A stretch of DNA of 64,000 nucleotides from positions 434,001 through 498,000 of the forward strand of contig NZ_JADOUY010000001.1 of NCBI RefSeq assembly GCF_015752285.1. Direction: 5' to 3'. The notes under the pieces were generated by a model. The model did no database searches, was not told the origin of the DNA, and worked only from the letters and a program-made list of their open reading frames with translations. The position numbers and the translations under genes were made by a program. Of this stretch, positions 17,322-26,181 are shown one piece after another. Source of the stretch: Mycetocola_A sp015752285. GTDB taxonomy: Bacteria; Actinomycetota; Actinomycetes; Actinomycetales; Microbacteriaceae. Position 1 is the first letter of the stretch. Each line of letters starts with the position of its first letter.

Positions 17322-18221
17322 TCACCTGGTCACCGTGAAGTTGAACACTGAGGTGTCGAAGTGGTTGTAGCCCTCGTAGTCGATCAGGTCGTACAGGTCC
17401 GCCCTGTGCTGCATCTCACCGAGCGCAGACGTGAGGGAGCCTTCGTCGTTCAGCGTGTCGAGCGCACGACCGGCTGCTCCCATCGCGATGCGGAGCAGGG
17501 ACACCGGCCAGATCACGAGGTTGATGCCGACGTCGGCGAGCTGGGCACTGGTGAACAACTCACTCTTGCCGAACTCGGTCATGTTGGCGAGGATCGGCAC
17601 GTCGACCGCTGCACGAACGGCCTCGAACTCGCTGAGGTCGCGCATCGCCTCGGGGAAGATCGCGTCCGCTCCGGCATCCACGAGCTTTTTTGCCCGGTCG
17701 ATCGCCGCGTCGAGACCGTCGACCGCACGGATGTCCGTGCGCGCCATGATCAGGAAGTTGTCGTCACGACGTGCGTCGGCCGCCGATCGGATCCGCTTGA
17801 GCGCAGTCGATTCGTCGACGACCTGCTTGCCGTCGAGGTGACCGCAGCGTTTCGGGTTGACCTGATCCTCGATGTGCATGCCGGCGAGACCGGCATCCTC
17901 GAGTTCCTGAATCGTGCGGGCCACGTTCATCGGCTCACCGAATCCGGTGTCGGCATCGACGAGGGCGGGCAGCTCCGTCATGCGGGCGATCTGCTTCGCC
18001 CGGCCGGCCACCTCGGTGAGGGTGGTCAGGCCGATGTCGGGCAGGCCCAGGTCTGCGCTGAGCACCGCGCCCGAGATGTAGACGCCGTCGAAGCCCTTCT
18101 GCTCGATGAGTCGTGCCGAGAGCGGGTTGAATGCACCGGGAAAACGGAGCAGTTCACCACTCGACAGTCGCTCACGGAAGAAGCGTCGCTTGTCGGCGGG
18201 TGTGGTGGTGGAGTACAGCAT
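17322..18221 (-). CDS. prpB: Methylisocitrate lyase
   Basis: A 299-residue enzyme of the isocitrate lyase superfamily that splits 2-methylisocitrate into pyruvate and succinate. Seen: 'FPGAFNPLSARLIEQKGFDGVYISGA' at 28-53, the metal site 'VDADTGFG' (88-95), and the catalytic loop K-R-C-G-H with Cys126. The length fits PrpB and not the longer glyoxylate-cycle enzyme. The ATG overlaps the prpD stop by one base (TGATG), so the two are translationally coupled. A longer open frame upstream lies inside prpD and is not used. Confidence 0.93.
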   Translation of the reverse strand: MLYSTTTPADKRRFFRERLSSGELLRFPGAFNPLSARLIEQKGFDGVYISGAVLSADLGLPDIGLTTLTEVAGRAKQIARMTELPALVDADTGFGEPMNVARTIQELEDAGLAGMHIEDQVNPKRCGHLDGKQVVDESTALKRIRSAADARRDDNFLIMARTDIRAVDGLDAAIDRAKKLVDAGADAIFPEAMRDLSEFEAVRAAVDVPILANMTEFGKSELFTSAQLADVGINLVIWPVSLLRIAMGAAGRALDTLNDEGSLTSALGEMQHRADLYDLIDYEGYNHFDTSVFNFTVTR

Positions 18222-19744
18222 CAGAACAGTCCTTTCGGCGACTCGACCGAGGAAAGGACCCCGGCTGCCGCGCGGATGGTGAGTCCGCCGAGCTCGTCTG
18301 CGGTGAGGTCGGGGAGGCGCTGGGCCAGACCGAGGAAGCGCTCGATCTCCTCCGGCTCGAGCACGTCGGCAGCGAGAGTGCGGAACTTCGCAACGTAGTC
18401 CTCGCGGGCGAACGGGCGGGCACCGAGCGGGTGGGCGTCGGCGACGGCGATCTCGTCCGTGATCGTCGAGCCGTCGGTGAGAGTGATCTCGACCCGCCCG
18501 CCGAATGCCTTCTCCGCCGGGTCGAGCGAGTGGTACCGGCGGGTCCATTCGGCGTCTTCTTCGGTGCTCACGCGGTTCCACAGGTCCACGGTATCTTCAC
18601 GCCCGGCGCGGGCGGGCGCGTATGAGTCGACGTGGTGCCAGAGACCGTCCTGGAGCGCCACAGTGAAAATGTACGGAATCGAGTGATCGAGCGTCTCGCG
18701 GGAGACAAGCGGGTCATACTTCTGCGGGTCGTTGGCACCCGAGCCGATGACGTAGTGCGTGTGGTGCGAGGTGTGCAGCACCACACGGTCGATGGTGCCG
18801 GGCGCGAGCAGCTCCGGGTGTTCGGCGTGGAGCTTGCGTGCAAGGTCGATCCAGGCCTGCGCCTGGTACTCGGCCGAGTGCTCCTTCGTGTAGCTGTCGA
18901 GGATGGCGAGTTTCGGCTCGCCCTGTTCGGGCAGCGGAACCTCGTACGACGAGTCGGGTCCATCGAGCAGCCAGGCGAGAACACCGTCTTCGCCCTCGTA
19001 GATCGGCTCGGGCGAGGTCTGCCCGCGCATCGCACGGTCGACCGCTTCGACGGCCATCTTGCCGGCGAAAGCGGGGGCGTGGGCCTTCCAGGTGGAGATC
19101 TGGCCCTTGCGCGACTGCCGGGTGGCCGTCGTGGTGTGCAGCGCCTGGCCGACGGCCTGGAAGATCGTCTCGACGTCGAGACCGAGAAGGGTGCCGATCC
19201 CGGCGGCCGCAGAGGGGCCGAGGTGCGCCACGTGGTCGATCTTGTGCTTGTGCAGGCTGATCGCCTTCACCAGGTCGATCTGGATCTCGTAGCCGGTGGC
19301 GATGCCACGCACGAGGTCGGCACCGGATGCTCCGACATGCTGGGCGACGGCGACGATCGGGGGAATGTTGTCGCCCGGGTGCGAGTAGTCAGCCGCGAGG
19401 AAGGTGTCGTGGTAGTCGAGTTCACGCACGGCGACGCCGTTGGCCCAGGCGGCCCACTCGGGGCTGACCCGGCGGGCGGCATCCGCTCCGAGGACCGTCG
19501 CACCGTCTCCGCCGGTCGTGCACGGGTGAGCGAGGGCTTGCGAGCGAGCGGCGACGACCGGCGCGCGGGTGAGGGATGCCGCGGCGACGGCGGCGTTGTC
19601 GATCACCCGGTTGATGATCATGTCGGTGACCTCGGGGGTCACGTCGACCCGGTCGGCGGCGACCTCGGCGATCGCCCAGGCCAGCTGGCCGGTGCGGTCG
19701 AGGTTCTCTTCGCTCGTGTGTACGCGCAGGTGATGGGTCTTCAT
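18221..19744 (-). CDS. prpD: 2-methylcitrate dehydratase (MmgE/PrpD family)
   Basis: A 507-residue cytoplasmic dehydratase, iron-sulfur independent, that converts 2-methylcitrate to 2-methylaconitate. Family features include 'ATDGAT'-like 'TTGGDGATVLGADAARRVSPEWA', 'LDYHDTFLAADYSHPGDNIPP', where the D-Y-H-D-T segment is typical, and 'WKAHAPAFAGKMAVEAV'. Its ATG overlaps the regulator's stop by 4 bp (ATGA) and its stop overlaps the prpB start, so regulator, prpD and prpB form one tightly packed unit. Confidence 0.93.
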   Translation of the reverse strand: MKTHHLRVHTSEENLDRTGQLAWAIAEVAADRVDVTPEVTDMIINRVIDNAAVAAASLTRAPVVAARSQALAHPCTTGGDGATVLGADAARRVSPEWAAWANGVAVRELDYHDTFLAADYSHPGDNIPPIVAVAQHVGASGADLVRGIATGYEIQIDLVKAISLHKHKIDHVAHLGPSAAAGIGTLLGLDVETIFQAVGQALHTTTATRQSRKGQISTWKAHAPAFAGKMAVEAVDRAMRGQTSPEPIYEGEDGVLAWLLDGPDSSYEVPLPEQGEPKLAILDSYTKEHSAEYQAQAWIDLARKLHAEHPELLAPGTIDRVVLHTSHHTHYVIGSGANDPQKYDPLVSRETLDHSIPYIFTVALQDGLWHHVDSYAPARAGREDTVDLWNRVSTEEDAEWTRRYHSLDPAEKAFGGRVEITLTDGSTITDEIAVADAHPLGARPFAREDYVAKFRTLAADVLEPEEIERFLGLAQRLPDLTADELGGLTIRAAAGVLSSVESPKGLF

Positions 19745-20409
19745 GGTGTTCCCTTCGTCGAAGACAAGTCGGATGCGCCGGGTGAGCCGGCGGTGTCGAG
19801 AAGATTGGCGAGGCTCCTGCGCAGGTGCACGGCCGTGGCCTGTGCGGCGAGCATCTCGTCGCGGTCGAGGATGGCCTGCACGATGAGCAGGTGCTCGGCT
19901 ACGGACTCGGCCAGCCGGGCCGGGTTGTCCTGGGCGAGGCGTCTGGCCCGCGCGAGGTGGCTGCGCAGGCCGGTGAGCGAGGCGAGGAGGAACCGGTTGG
20001 CCATCGCAGCGTCGACGGCGGCATCGAGACGCCCGACAAGGTCGTAATAGCCGGCGGTGTCGCGGTCGAGCCCGGCGGGGGCAGCGAGGAAGTCGTCGCG
20101 CAGAGCGAGGAAGACTTCGGCCTTCCGTCGCCGGGCCGCGAGCCGGGCGGCCTGGGTTTCGAGCGCTTCGCGGAGTTCGAACAGCTCGGTGAGGTTCGCC
20201 GGTGAGACATCGGTGACGACGCCCGCTCGCCCGCGCTGGGTGTCGACGAGTCCCTCGGCGGCGAGCCGCGTGATCGCCTCGCGGAGCGGCGTGCGCGAGA
20301 TGCCGAGACGCTCGGACTGCTCGGTCTCACCGAGCACCGTCCCGGGTGCGAGCCGCCACTGAAGGATGTCGTCCTTGAGGACGTCGTAGGCCCTATCGCT
20401 TGCACGCAC
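19741..20409 (-). CDS. GntR-family (FadR/FCD type) regulator of the methylcitrate operon
   Basis: A 222-residue regulator. Residues about 5-70 form the winged helix ('GETEQSERLGISRTPLREAI', 'GLVDTQRGRAGVVTDV'); the rest is an all-helical FCD ligand domain with 'LFELREALETQAARLAARR' and a His-containing 'AVAEHLLIVQAI' type metal site. It is the first gene of the prp operon. The start is GTG 20409, with TAGAAT exactly 6 bases upstream, so the transcript is probably leaderless. Two GTATAC dyads upstream are candidate operators for its own product. The ligand could be a methylcitrate-cycle acid, which is inference. Confidence 0.85.
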   Translation of the reverse strand: MRASDRAYDVLKDDILQWRLAPGTVLGETEQSERLGISRTPLREAITRLAAEGLVDTQRGRAGVVTDVSPANLTELFELREALETQAARLAARRRKAEVFLALRDDFLAAPAGLDRDTAGYYDLVGRLDAAVDAAMANRFLLASLTGLRSHLARARRLAQDNPARLAESVAEHLLIVQAILDRDEMLAAQATAVHLRRSLANLLDTAGSPGASDLSSTKGTP

Positions 20410-20435
20410 GGCATCATTCTAGCCGCCCGAGGCGC

Positions 20436-20500
20436 CTGGGTATACAGAGCAAGCTATTCCCTGGCTGTTTCCGCGACATCCGCCGCCTCTGGTATACCGG
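20436..20500. promoter_or_regulatory. Two FCD-GntR operator-like dyads upstream of the prp operon
   Basis: CTGGGTATACAGAG (20436-20449) and CTCTGGTATACCGG (20487-20500) share a GTATAC core; the second contains the perfect palindrome GGTATACC (20491-20498). The cores are 52 bp apart, close to five helical turns. The first one lies where the -35 of the leaderless prp promoter (-10 at 20416-20421) would be, which suits repression. Confidence 0.55.
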
Positions 20501-20501
20501 G

Positions 20502-21536
20502 TCAGTGTCGAGGGGGCCGGTGATTCAGCGCCGCATCGACGACGCCGGGGGGCACCGCGGCCAGGGTCGATGGAGCCCAACGCGGATTGCGGTCTTTGTC
20601 GATGACCTGCGCGCGGATGCCTTCGGCCAGATCCGGTTGTTCGGCGAGCCAGGACGACACGCGGTACTCCTGGTCGAGCACCTCTCGCAGCGATCCCAGG
20701 GTGCGCGCCGCGCGGACGGATGCCAGTGCGACCGTGAGAGCCAGAGGCGACAGCCGCGTGAGTTCATCTGCGGCGTGCGCTGCATCGCGATTCGATTCGG
20801 CGCCGAGCCGCTCGAGGATTCCGCTGACGGTGCCAGCGGAATAGCAGCGGTCGATCCAGTCCCTCCGTGCTTCGAGGGCGGACGGAGGCGGGGTCTCATC
20901 GAACAGCAGCACCACCTCGGCCGGCGAGCCGGGGTCTGCGCGTTCGCCCAGGGCCTGGTAGAGGTGCGGGAGTCGCTCGGACGGAACGTAGTAGTCCGCG
21001 AACCCGCAGGCGACGGCATCCGCCCCGGTCATCGTCGCCGCGTTGAGGGCGAGGTAACTGCCGAGCTCTCCCGGCGCGCCGGCGAGGAGGGACGTGCCGC
21101 CGACATCCGGGCTGAAGCCGATGCGGGTCTCGGGCATGGCCACGCGGCTGCGTTCGGTGACGATGCGGATGCCGGCGTGCCCTGACACCCCGACACCTCC
21201 GCCCATGGTGATGCCGTCCATGATCGAGACGAATGGTTTCGGGTACTCGGCGATCGTGGCGCAGAGCTCGTACTCGTCGTGCCAGAAGTGTCGCGAGAGG
21301 TCGTTACGACCGGTGATGGCGTTGTTGTGCAGTGCCCGGATGTCGCCTCCCGCGCTGAGCCCGCGGTCGCCGGCACCGTCGAGGAGAACGAGCGATACCT
21401 CGGAGTCGGTACGCCAGGCTGCGAGCGTGTCTCGGATGCCGCGGATCATGTCGTGGGTGATCGCGTTGAGCGCGTCGGGACGGTTCAGCGTGATGCGGCC
21501 GACGCTGTCGGACACGCGTGTCAGCAGCTCGTCCAC
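20502..21536 (-). CDS. 3-hydroxyisobutyryl-CoA hydrolase type enoyl-CoA hydratase/isomerase family protein
   Basis: A 344-residue crotonase-superfamily protein, longer than enoyl-CoA hydratases and of the size of 3-hydroxyisobutyryl-CoA hydrolases (valine catabolism). It has the oxyanion-hole residues in 'SAGGDIRALH', 'ITMGGGVGVSGH', and the HIBCH-like segment 'MPETRIGFSPDVGGTS' with Glu and Asp. The chosen start is GTG 21536, with GAGGGGAG a suitable distance upstream and TAGGCT (21562-21567) as likely -10; an in-frame GTG at 21584 lies upstream of that promoter and is rejected. It is the last of five acyl-CoA genes on this strand. Confidence 0.82.
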   Translation of the reverse strand: MDELLTRVSDSVGRITLNRPDALNAITHDMIRGIRDTLAAWRTDSEVSLVLLDGAGDRGLSAGGDIRALHNNAITGRNDLSRHFWHDEYELCATIAEYPKPFVSIMDGITMGGGVGVSGHAGIRIVTERSRVAMPETRIGFSPDVGGTSLLAGAPGELGSYLALNAATMTGADAVACGFADYYVPSERLPHLYQALGERADPGSPAEVVLLFDETPPPSALEARRDWIDRCYSAGTVSGILERLGAESNRDAAHAADELTRLSPLALTVALASVRAARTLGSLREVLDQEYRVSSWLAEQPDLAEGIRAQVIDKDRNPRWAPSTLAAVPPGVVDAALNHRPPRH

Positions 21537-21681
21537 ACCTGCTCCCCTCACGTCTGTTGCGAGCCTATCGCCCGGCGCCGTCACCTGTTCCTGACGCGCT
21601 CACCTGGTGCGCGAGGTGTGTGCGACCGGAGCGCGTGAGTGCTCGTCCGGAGTGGGTGATCTCGACCGGAGGCTGACGGGA

Positions 21682-22158
21682 TCAGTCCCCGCCGCCGCCG
21701 CCCCCGCCGTCGCCACCGCCGTCACCGCCCCCGTATCCACCGTCGCCGCCGCTGTCGTTGCCGCTGCCGTCGTTGCCGCTGCTGTCGTCGTCCCGGTCGC
21801 GTGTACTGCCGCCGCCGGCATCCGACGCGACAGCGCCATCGCCCCCTCGCCGCGAGCCGACCGGCGCCGGGCGACTGGCCGGCTTGCGCGACGGTCGAAG
21901 CCCCGACCCGAGGATGCCCCAGCCTGCGCTCGCCAGGAGAATGCCGATCACGCCGGTCACGCACATCGCCGTCAGCTGGCTGGCGAGCGTGCTACCGACG
22001 CGTTCGGAGAGATCGAGCCCCCCGAAGAGGATCATGCCGACCATGGTGAGTACGACGACCGCGCCGGCCACCAGCATCGTGACCCCGAGAATCACGAGGA
22101 GCATCCGGACGATAAGTGGTCTGGTCTCGGGAATCGGATCTGCCACGCGTCTGCCCAT
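21682..22158 (-). CDS. Small membrane protein with a Gly/Asp-rich tail
   Basis: A 158-residue protein without a recognised family. Two hydrophobic helices lie at about residues 15-45 and 60-85 ('RMLLVILGVTMLVAGAVVVL', 'MCVTGVIGILLASAGWGIL'). The C-terminal 60 residues are polar and low-complexity: Arg/Pro first, then Asp/Ser, then almost only Gly and Asp. ATG 22158 follows TACGCT by 7 bases (leaderless type); an in-frame start 48 bases upstream would remove that promoter. The tail is G-rich at DNA level and may be length-variable. It interrupts the acyl-CoA gene run and its role is unknown. Confidence 0.6.
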   Translation of the reverse strand: MGRRVADPIPETRPLIVRMLLVILGVTMLVAGAVVVLTMVGMILFGGLDLSERVGSTLASQLTAMCVTGVIGILLASAGWGILGSGLRPSRKPASRPAPVGSRRGGDGAVASDAGGGSTRDRDDDSSGNDGSGNDSGGDGGYGGGDGGGDGGGGGGGD

Positions 22159-22234
22159 GGCCCGAAGCGTATCGGGTATGGACGTCTCATCAGGACATCT
22201 GTTCATCCGTTGACGAAACGGCGCGGATACCTCG

Positions 22235-23056
22235 CTACAGGAAGATGTCGGGGAACAGGTCCTTCTCGTCGACCCCGGGCGAGTACTGCGCGAAGTCGGT
22301 CACCCCGGCGGCGATCAGCACGTCTTCGACGATGAGGGACTGGCCGGTGTACGCACGTGCAGGCCTCGTCAGAACCTCGTAGGCGGCGTCCGCATAGATC
22401 TCGGGGGTGCGACTTTTTGCGAGCAGCGCCTCGCCGCCGAGGATGTTGCCGACCGCAGCGGTCTTGATCGTCGTGCGTGGCCAGAGCGTGTTCGCGGCGA
22501 TCCCGTCGCGGGCGAACTCGGCGGCCATACCGAGGGTCGCCATCGACATGCCGTACTTGGCGAGCGTGTATCCGGTGTGCGCGCCGAGCCACTTCGGGTC
22601 GAGGTTGATCGGAGGGCTCAGTGAAAGGATGTGCGCGTTGTCCGCCTCCTTGAGGTGTGGGATGGCTGCGCGCGAGAGCATGAAGGTGCCACGCATGTTG
22701 ACGTCCTGCATGAGGTCGAAGCGCTTCGGCTCGAGCTCGAGGGTGCGGGCCAGGCTGATCACGCTCGCGTTGTTGACGACGATGTCGATGCCACCGAAGG
22801 TGGCGACCGTCTGCGCGACGGCATCCGCGATGGAAGTGTCGTCGCGCACGTCGCCGACGACGGCGAGCGCCTGCCCGCCCGCCCGACGGATGGCATCCGC
22901 TGCCGTGTGAATCGTGCCATCGAGCCGCGGGTCAGGCGTGTCGGTCTTGGCGAGCATCGCGATGTTGGCGCCGTCGCGCGCCGCGCGCAGGGCGATGGCG
23001 AGGCCGATGCCGCGGCTTCCGCCCGACATCAGGAGTGTCTTTCCGGCGAGGGTCAT
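22235..23056 (-). CDS. SDR-family oxidoreductase, HSDL2-like
   Basis: A 273-residue short-chain dehydrogenase. It has the nucleotide motif 'SGGSRGIGLAIALRAARDGA' near the N-terminus, 'VVNNASVISL', and a catalytic Y-x-x-x-K in 'GYTLAKYGMS' preceded by 'LSLSPPINLDPKW', a segment characteristic of the hydroxysteroid-dehydrogenase-like 2 group, which is linked to fatty-acid metabolism. NADP(H) is likely given the SRG pattern. ATG 23056 is used, with a weak GAAAG upstream; the frame is open above it. It lies in the acyl-CoA cluster, 146 bp from the enoyl-CoA hydratase gene. Confidence 0.8.
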   Translation of the reverse strand: MTLAGKTLLMSGGSRGIGLAIALRAARDGANIAMLAKTDTPDPRLDGTIHTAADAIRRAGGQALAVVGDVRDDTSIADAVAQTVATFGGIDIVVNNASVISLARTLELEPKRFDLMQDVNMRGTFMLSRAAIPHLKEADNAHILSLSPPINLDPKWLGAHTGYTLAKYGMSMATLGMAAEFARDGIAANTLWPRTTIKTAAVGNILGGEALLAKSRTPEIYADAAYEVLTRPARAYTGQSLIVEDVLIAAGVTDFAQYSPGVDEKDLFPDIFL

Positions 23057-23202
23057 GGGGTCACTTTCGGTCGAGGTTGATGGTGCTGTTGCCGAGGGCA
23101 TCCGATGTGGTCGATGGCATCGGGTGTGCCGGGTGCTTTCGTCCGAAACGGAGGCCCTCGCGCGAGTCGCGGGTCGGGCAGGGGGCGGTGGGGACGCGGA
23201 TG

Positions 23203-23973
23203 CTACCTGCGGGCGGAGCGGGCGAGGAATGCGCCGATCCGCGCCTGGGCGTCCGGCGTCTCGAAGGCCGCGCCGATCGTGCGGGCCTCGTCGTCGAGAG
23301 CCGTACCGTAGTCGCGACCGACGCCGGCACGGAGGAGCCGTTTCGCCTGGCCGAAGGCGGCGGTCGCGCCCGACAGCCAGCCGGCAGCGATCGCGCGAGC
23401 GCGGGCATCCGTCCCGCCGTCGGCGACGACCTCGGTGACGAGGCCCCAGTCGAGTGCCTCTGCGGCGGTCAGCGAGGTACTGGTCAGGGTGAGCTGCAGC
23501 GCCCGGCGCATGCCGATCGCCTCGGGCAACAGAGTGGAGACGCCGCAGTCCGGGGTGAGCCCGATGTCGGCGTACTTGGAGACGAATCTCGCCGACTCAG
23601 CGGCGACGATGTAGTCGGCGACGAGCATGAAGCCGAGGCCGCCGCCGGCGACGGCACCGTTCACCGCGGCGACGATCGGCTTCGGCATGGCCCCAAGCGT
23701 CTGATGGCCCTCGTGGATGATGTCGGCGAAACCGCTGATCGACCCCTCCCCTCCATCCATCGACGACATCTCGGCGACGTCACCCCCGGCGCAGAAGGCG
23801 GGTCCCTCGGCGTCGAAGAGCACAGCCCCGACGTCGTCGCGACCGGCGACTTCGGCGGCGATGTCGCGCCAGGCCCTGGCGGCATCCGCGTTGATCGCGT
23901 TGAGCCTGTGCGGCCGGTTGAGGGTGATGCGGGCGAGTCCGTCATCGACGGTGAGAAGGATGCTGTCGCTCAT
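23203..23973 (-). CDS. Enoyl-CoA hydratase/isomerase
   Basis: A 256-residue crotonase of standard length. Seen: 'RITLNRPHRLNAINAD', the CoA/oxyanion motif 'PAFCAGGDVAEMSSM', 'AAVNGAVAGGGLGFMLVADYI', and 'DIGLTPDCGVSTLLPEAIG'. The Asp in TPDCG, where hydratases often have Gly, is more usual for isomerase or PaaG-like members, so the exact reaction (hydration or double-bond shift) is open. The start ATG 23973 has GAAAGG upstream. It is 37 bp downstream of the SDR gene at 24011-24775 and is probably co-transcribed with it. Confidence 0.85.
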   Translation of the reverse strand: MSDSILLTVDDGLARITLNRPHRLNAINADAARAWRDIAAEVAGRDDVGAVLFDAEGPAFCAGGDVAEMSSMDGGEGSISGFADIIHEGHQTLGAMPKPIVAAVNGAVAGGGLGFMLVADYIVAAESARFVSKYADIGLTPDCGVSTLLPEAIGMRRALQLTLTSTSLTAAEALDWGLVTEVVADGGTDARARAIAAGWLSGATAAFGQAKRLLRAGVGRDYGTALDDEARTIGAAFETPDAQARIGAFLARSARR

Positions 23974-24010
23974 ACGCGGCCTTTCGGTTCGGGTGTTGTC
24001 TGCGCTGCTG

Positions 24011-24775
24011 TCACTTCGGTGCCATCCGGATGGCACCGTCGAGCCGGATCGTCTCGCCGTTGAGGTAGCTGTTCTCGGCGATGTGCTGCACGAGCGCCGC
24101 GTACTCGTCGGGACGACCAAGGCGCGAGGGATACGGCACCTGCTCGCCGAGCGAGTCCTGCGCCGCCTGGGGCAGGCCCTTCAGCATCGGGGTCTCCATG
24201 ATGCCGGGGGCGATCGTGGTGACCCGGATGCCGTAGCGCGCGAATTCGCGGGCCAGCGGCAGGGTCATGGCGTGGACCCCGCCCTTCGACGCCGCATACG
24301 CCGGCTGCCCGATCTGCCCGTCGAACGCGGCGACGGACGCGGTGTTCACGATGACCCCGCGCTCTCCCTCGGGATCAGGTTCGGATGCCGCCATGGCTGC
24401 GGCGGCGAGCCGCACGACGTTGAAGGTGCCGATCAGGTTGACCTGGATCACCCGGGTGAAGTCGGCGAGCGCCAGGGTTCCCTCGCGACCGAGGACCTTG
24501 CCTGGGGTGGCGACGCCGGCGCAGTTCACAACGATCCGGAGCGGGCCGAGCGCGACCGCCGCGTCGACGGCCGCCTGGACCTCGCCGTCGTTCGACACGT
24601 CTGCGGCTACGAAGCGGGCGTTCGCGCCCAGCCGGGTCGCGGCATCCGCGCCGGCCGAGGACGGAAGGTCGACGATCACCACCGAGACGCCTGCTGCGGC
24701 CAGGCGGGTGGCTGTGGCATTGCCGAGCCCTGAGGCGCCCCCGGTGATGAGGGCGGATGCTCCGTCAAGCTTCAT
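24011..24775 (-). CDS. SDR-type 3-hydroxyacyl-CoA dehydrogenase (HSD17B10-like)
   Basis: A 254-residue NAD-dependent short-chain dehydrogenase. 'SALITGGASGLGNATATRL' binds the dinucleotide, 'VDLPSS' gives the NAD-selecting Asp, and the catalytic Ser-Tyr-Lys is in 'NTASVAAFDGQIGQPAYAASKGG'. The insertion 'ASEPDPEGERGVIVNTASVAAFDGQ' region is typical of the type-II 3-hydroxyacyl-CoA (2-methyl-3-hydroxybutyryl-CoA) dehydrogenases used in isoleucine and branched-chain degradation. AGAGGA precedes the ATG. It is likely first in an operon with the enoyl-CoA hydratase. Confidence 0.85.
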   Translation of the reverse strand: MKLDGASALITGGASGLGNATATRLAAAGVSVVIVDLPSSAGADAATRLGANARFVAADVSNDGEVQAAVDAAVALGPLRIVVNCAGVATPGKVLGREGTLALADFTRVIQVNLIGTFNVVRLAAAAMAASEPDPEGERGVIVNTASVAAFDGQIGQPAYAASKGGVHAMTLPLAREFARYGIRVTTIAPGIMETPMLKGLPQAAQDSLGEQVPYPSRLGRPDEYAALVQHIAENSYLNGETIRLDGAIRMAPK

Positions 24776-24881
24776 TGCTGGATCCTCTCGGTGCAGAGCG
24801 GGTGTGGTGTGAGCCTAGGGGGCTGCCGGTGAGCGCTCCACCCCGGTTGTCGGCGGCGGCGATCGCGACGCGGCGTCCCTG

Positions 24882-24897
24882 CGACACCCTTGTGTCG
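24882..24897. terminator. Short hairpin downstream of the thiolase gene
   Basis: Arms CGACAC (24882-24887) and GTGTCG (24892-24897) enclose the tetraloop CCTT, 22 bp past the thiolase stop on the minus strand. The following T tract is poor, so it is a weak terminator candidate. Confidence 0.35.
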
Positions 24898-24919
24898 TGT
24901 CTACAACTCGAGCGTCGGC

Positions 24920-26110
24920 TCAGATCCGTTCGATGAGGGTCGCGTTGGCCATACCGCCGCCCTCACACATCGTCTGCAGCCCGTAGCGTCCTCCGCCGGT
25001 CTGCAGAGAATTCACGAGGGTGGCGAGAATCCGGGTCCCGGATGCGCCGAGCGGATGACCGAGGGCGATCGCGCCGCCCCAGGGGTTCAGTCGGGCCTCG
25101 TCGACGTCGAACTCACGCTGCCAGGCCAGGGGCACAGAGGCGAATGCCTCGTTGACCTCGAAGACATCGATGTCATCGATATCGACACCCGTTCGTTCGA
25201 GCAGCCTCCTGGTTGCCGGGATCACCCCGGTGAGCATCTCGATCGGGTCGCTGCCCACCTGCGCGAAACCGACGAAGCGCGCCAGCGGGATGAGACCGAG
25301 CTCGGCGGCTTTCCCCTCACTCATGATCAGGGCAGCGGAGGCACCGTCGGTGAGTGGAGACGAGTTCCCAGCGGTGATGTTCCAGCCGATCTCGGGAAAA
25401 CGCTCCGCATACTCGTCGGTACGGAATGCCGCTGGCAGCGCCGCGAGCGCATCAGCAGTGGTGCCCCGCCTCACCGTCTCGTCGACGCCGAAAAGCGAGA
25501 CGTGCCCGTCGGCATCAGTTCCGGTGACCGCGACGACCTCGGGCACGAACAGTCCGCGGTCGAGAGCGGAGACCGCCCGCGCGTGGGACCGGGCAGCGAA
25601 GGCGTCGAGTTCGGCGCGGTCGATGTTCCAGCGGGCGGCGATGAGCTCAGCGGAGATGCCCTGGTGAACGAGTCCGTCCGGGTACCTGTGGCGCAGGAGA
25701 GGGCCGGATGCATCCTCACCGAGCCTGGCGTAGCCGATGGGTTGGCGACTCATCTGCTCGACGCCGCAGGCGATGACGATGTCACTCGTTCCGGCGAGGA
25801 TGGACTGCGCGGCGAATTGCGCGGCCTGCTGGCTCGACCCGCACTGCCGGTCGACGGTGGTGCCAGGCACGCTCTCGGGGAATCCGGCGGCGAGCACGGC
25901 GTTACGGGCGATGTTCGACGACTGCCGACCAGCCTGGGTCACGCAGCCAGCGATGACGTCGTCGATCAGCGCGGGGTCGATCCCGGCGCGGGCGACGAGG
26001 TGCTGCAGCGTCTGCGCAAGCAGGTCGACGGGGTGGATGCTGCTCAACCCGCCGCCCGGCTTGCCCTTTCCGGACGGTGTACGGACGGCATCGACGATGA
26101 CGGCTGACAT
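24920..26110 (-). CDS. Acetyl-CoA C-acyltransferase (thiolase)
   Basis: A 396-residue thiolase that cleaves 3-ketoacyl-CoA with CoA, or condenses acetyl-CoA in the reverse direction. The nucleophile is Cys90 in 'DRQCGSSQQ', with His352 in 'GGAIALGHPLG' and Cys382 in 'QTMCEGGGMAN'. The sequence suits the degradative acyl-CoA thiolases of actinobacteria rather than the biosynthetic one, though chain specificity cannot be read off. It starts the acyl-CoA gene run on the minus strand. A GGAGC motif lies close to the ATG and a possible -10 TACGCT is about 28 bases upstream. Confidence 0.9.
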   Translation of the reverse strand: MSAVIVDAVRTPSGKGKPGGGLSSIHPVDLLAQTLQHLVARAGIDPALIDDVIAGCVTQAGRQSSNIARNAVLAAGFPESVPGTTVDRQCGSSQQAAQFAAQSILAGTSDIVIACGVEQMSRQPIGYARLGEDASGPLLRHRYPDGLVHQGISAELIAARWNIDRAELDAFAARSHARAVSALDRGLFVPEVVAVTGTDADGHVSLFGVDETVRRGTTADALAALPAAFRTDEYAERFPEIGWNITAGNSSPLTDGASAALIMSEGKAAELGLIPLARFVGFAQVGSDPIEMLTGVIPATRRLLERTGVDIDDIDVFEVNEAFASVPLAWQREFDVDEARLNPWGGAIALGHPLGASGTRILATLVNSLQTGGGRYGLQTMCEGGGMANATLIERI

Positions 26111-26181
26111 GGTGCTCCGATCGGTCGGTTGCTGTCGAGCGTACGACGGATGCCGGGTGGGCGGCCAGCGCCGACCGCAGG

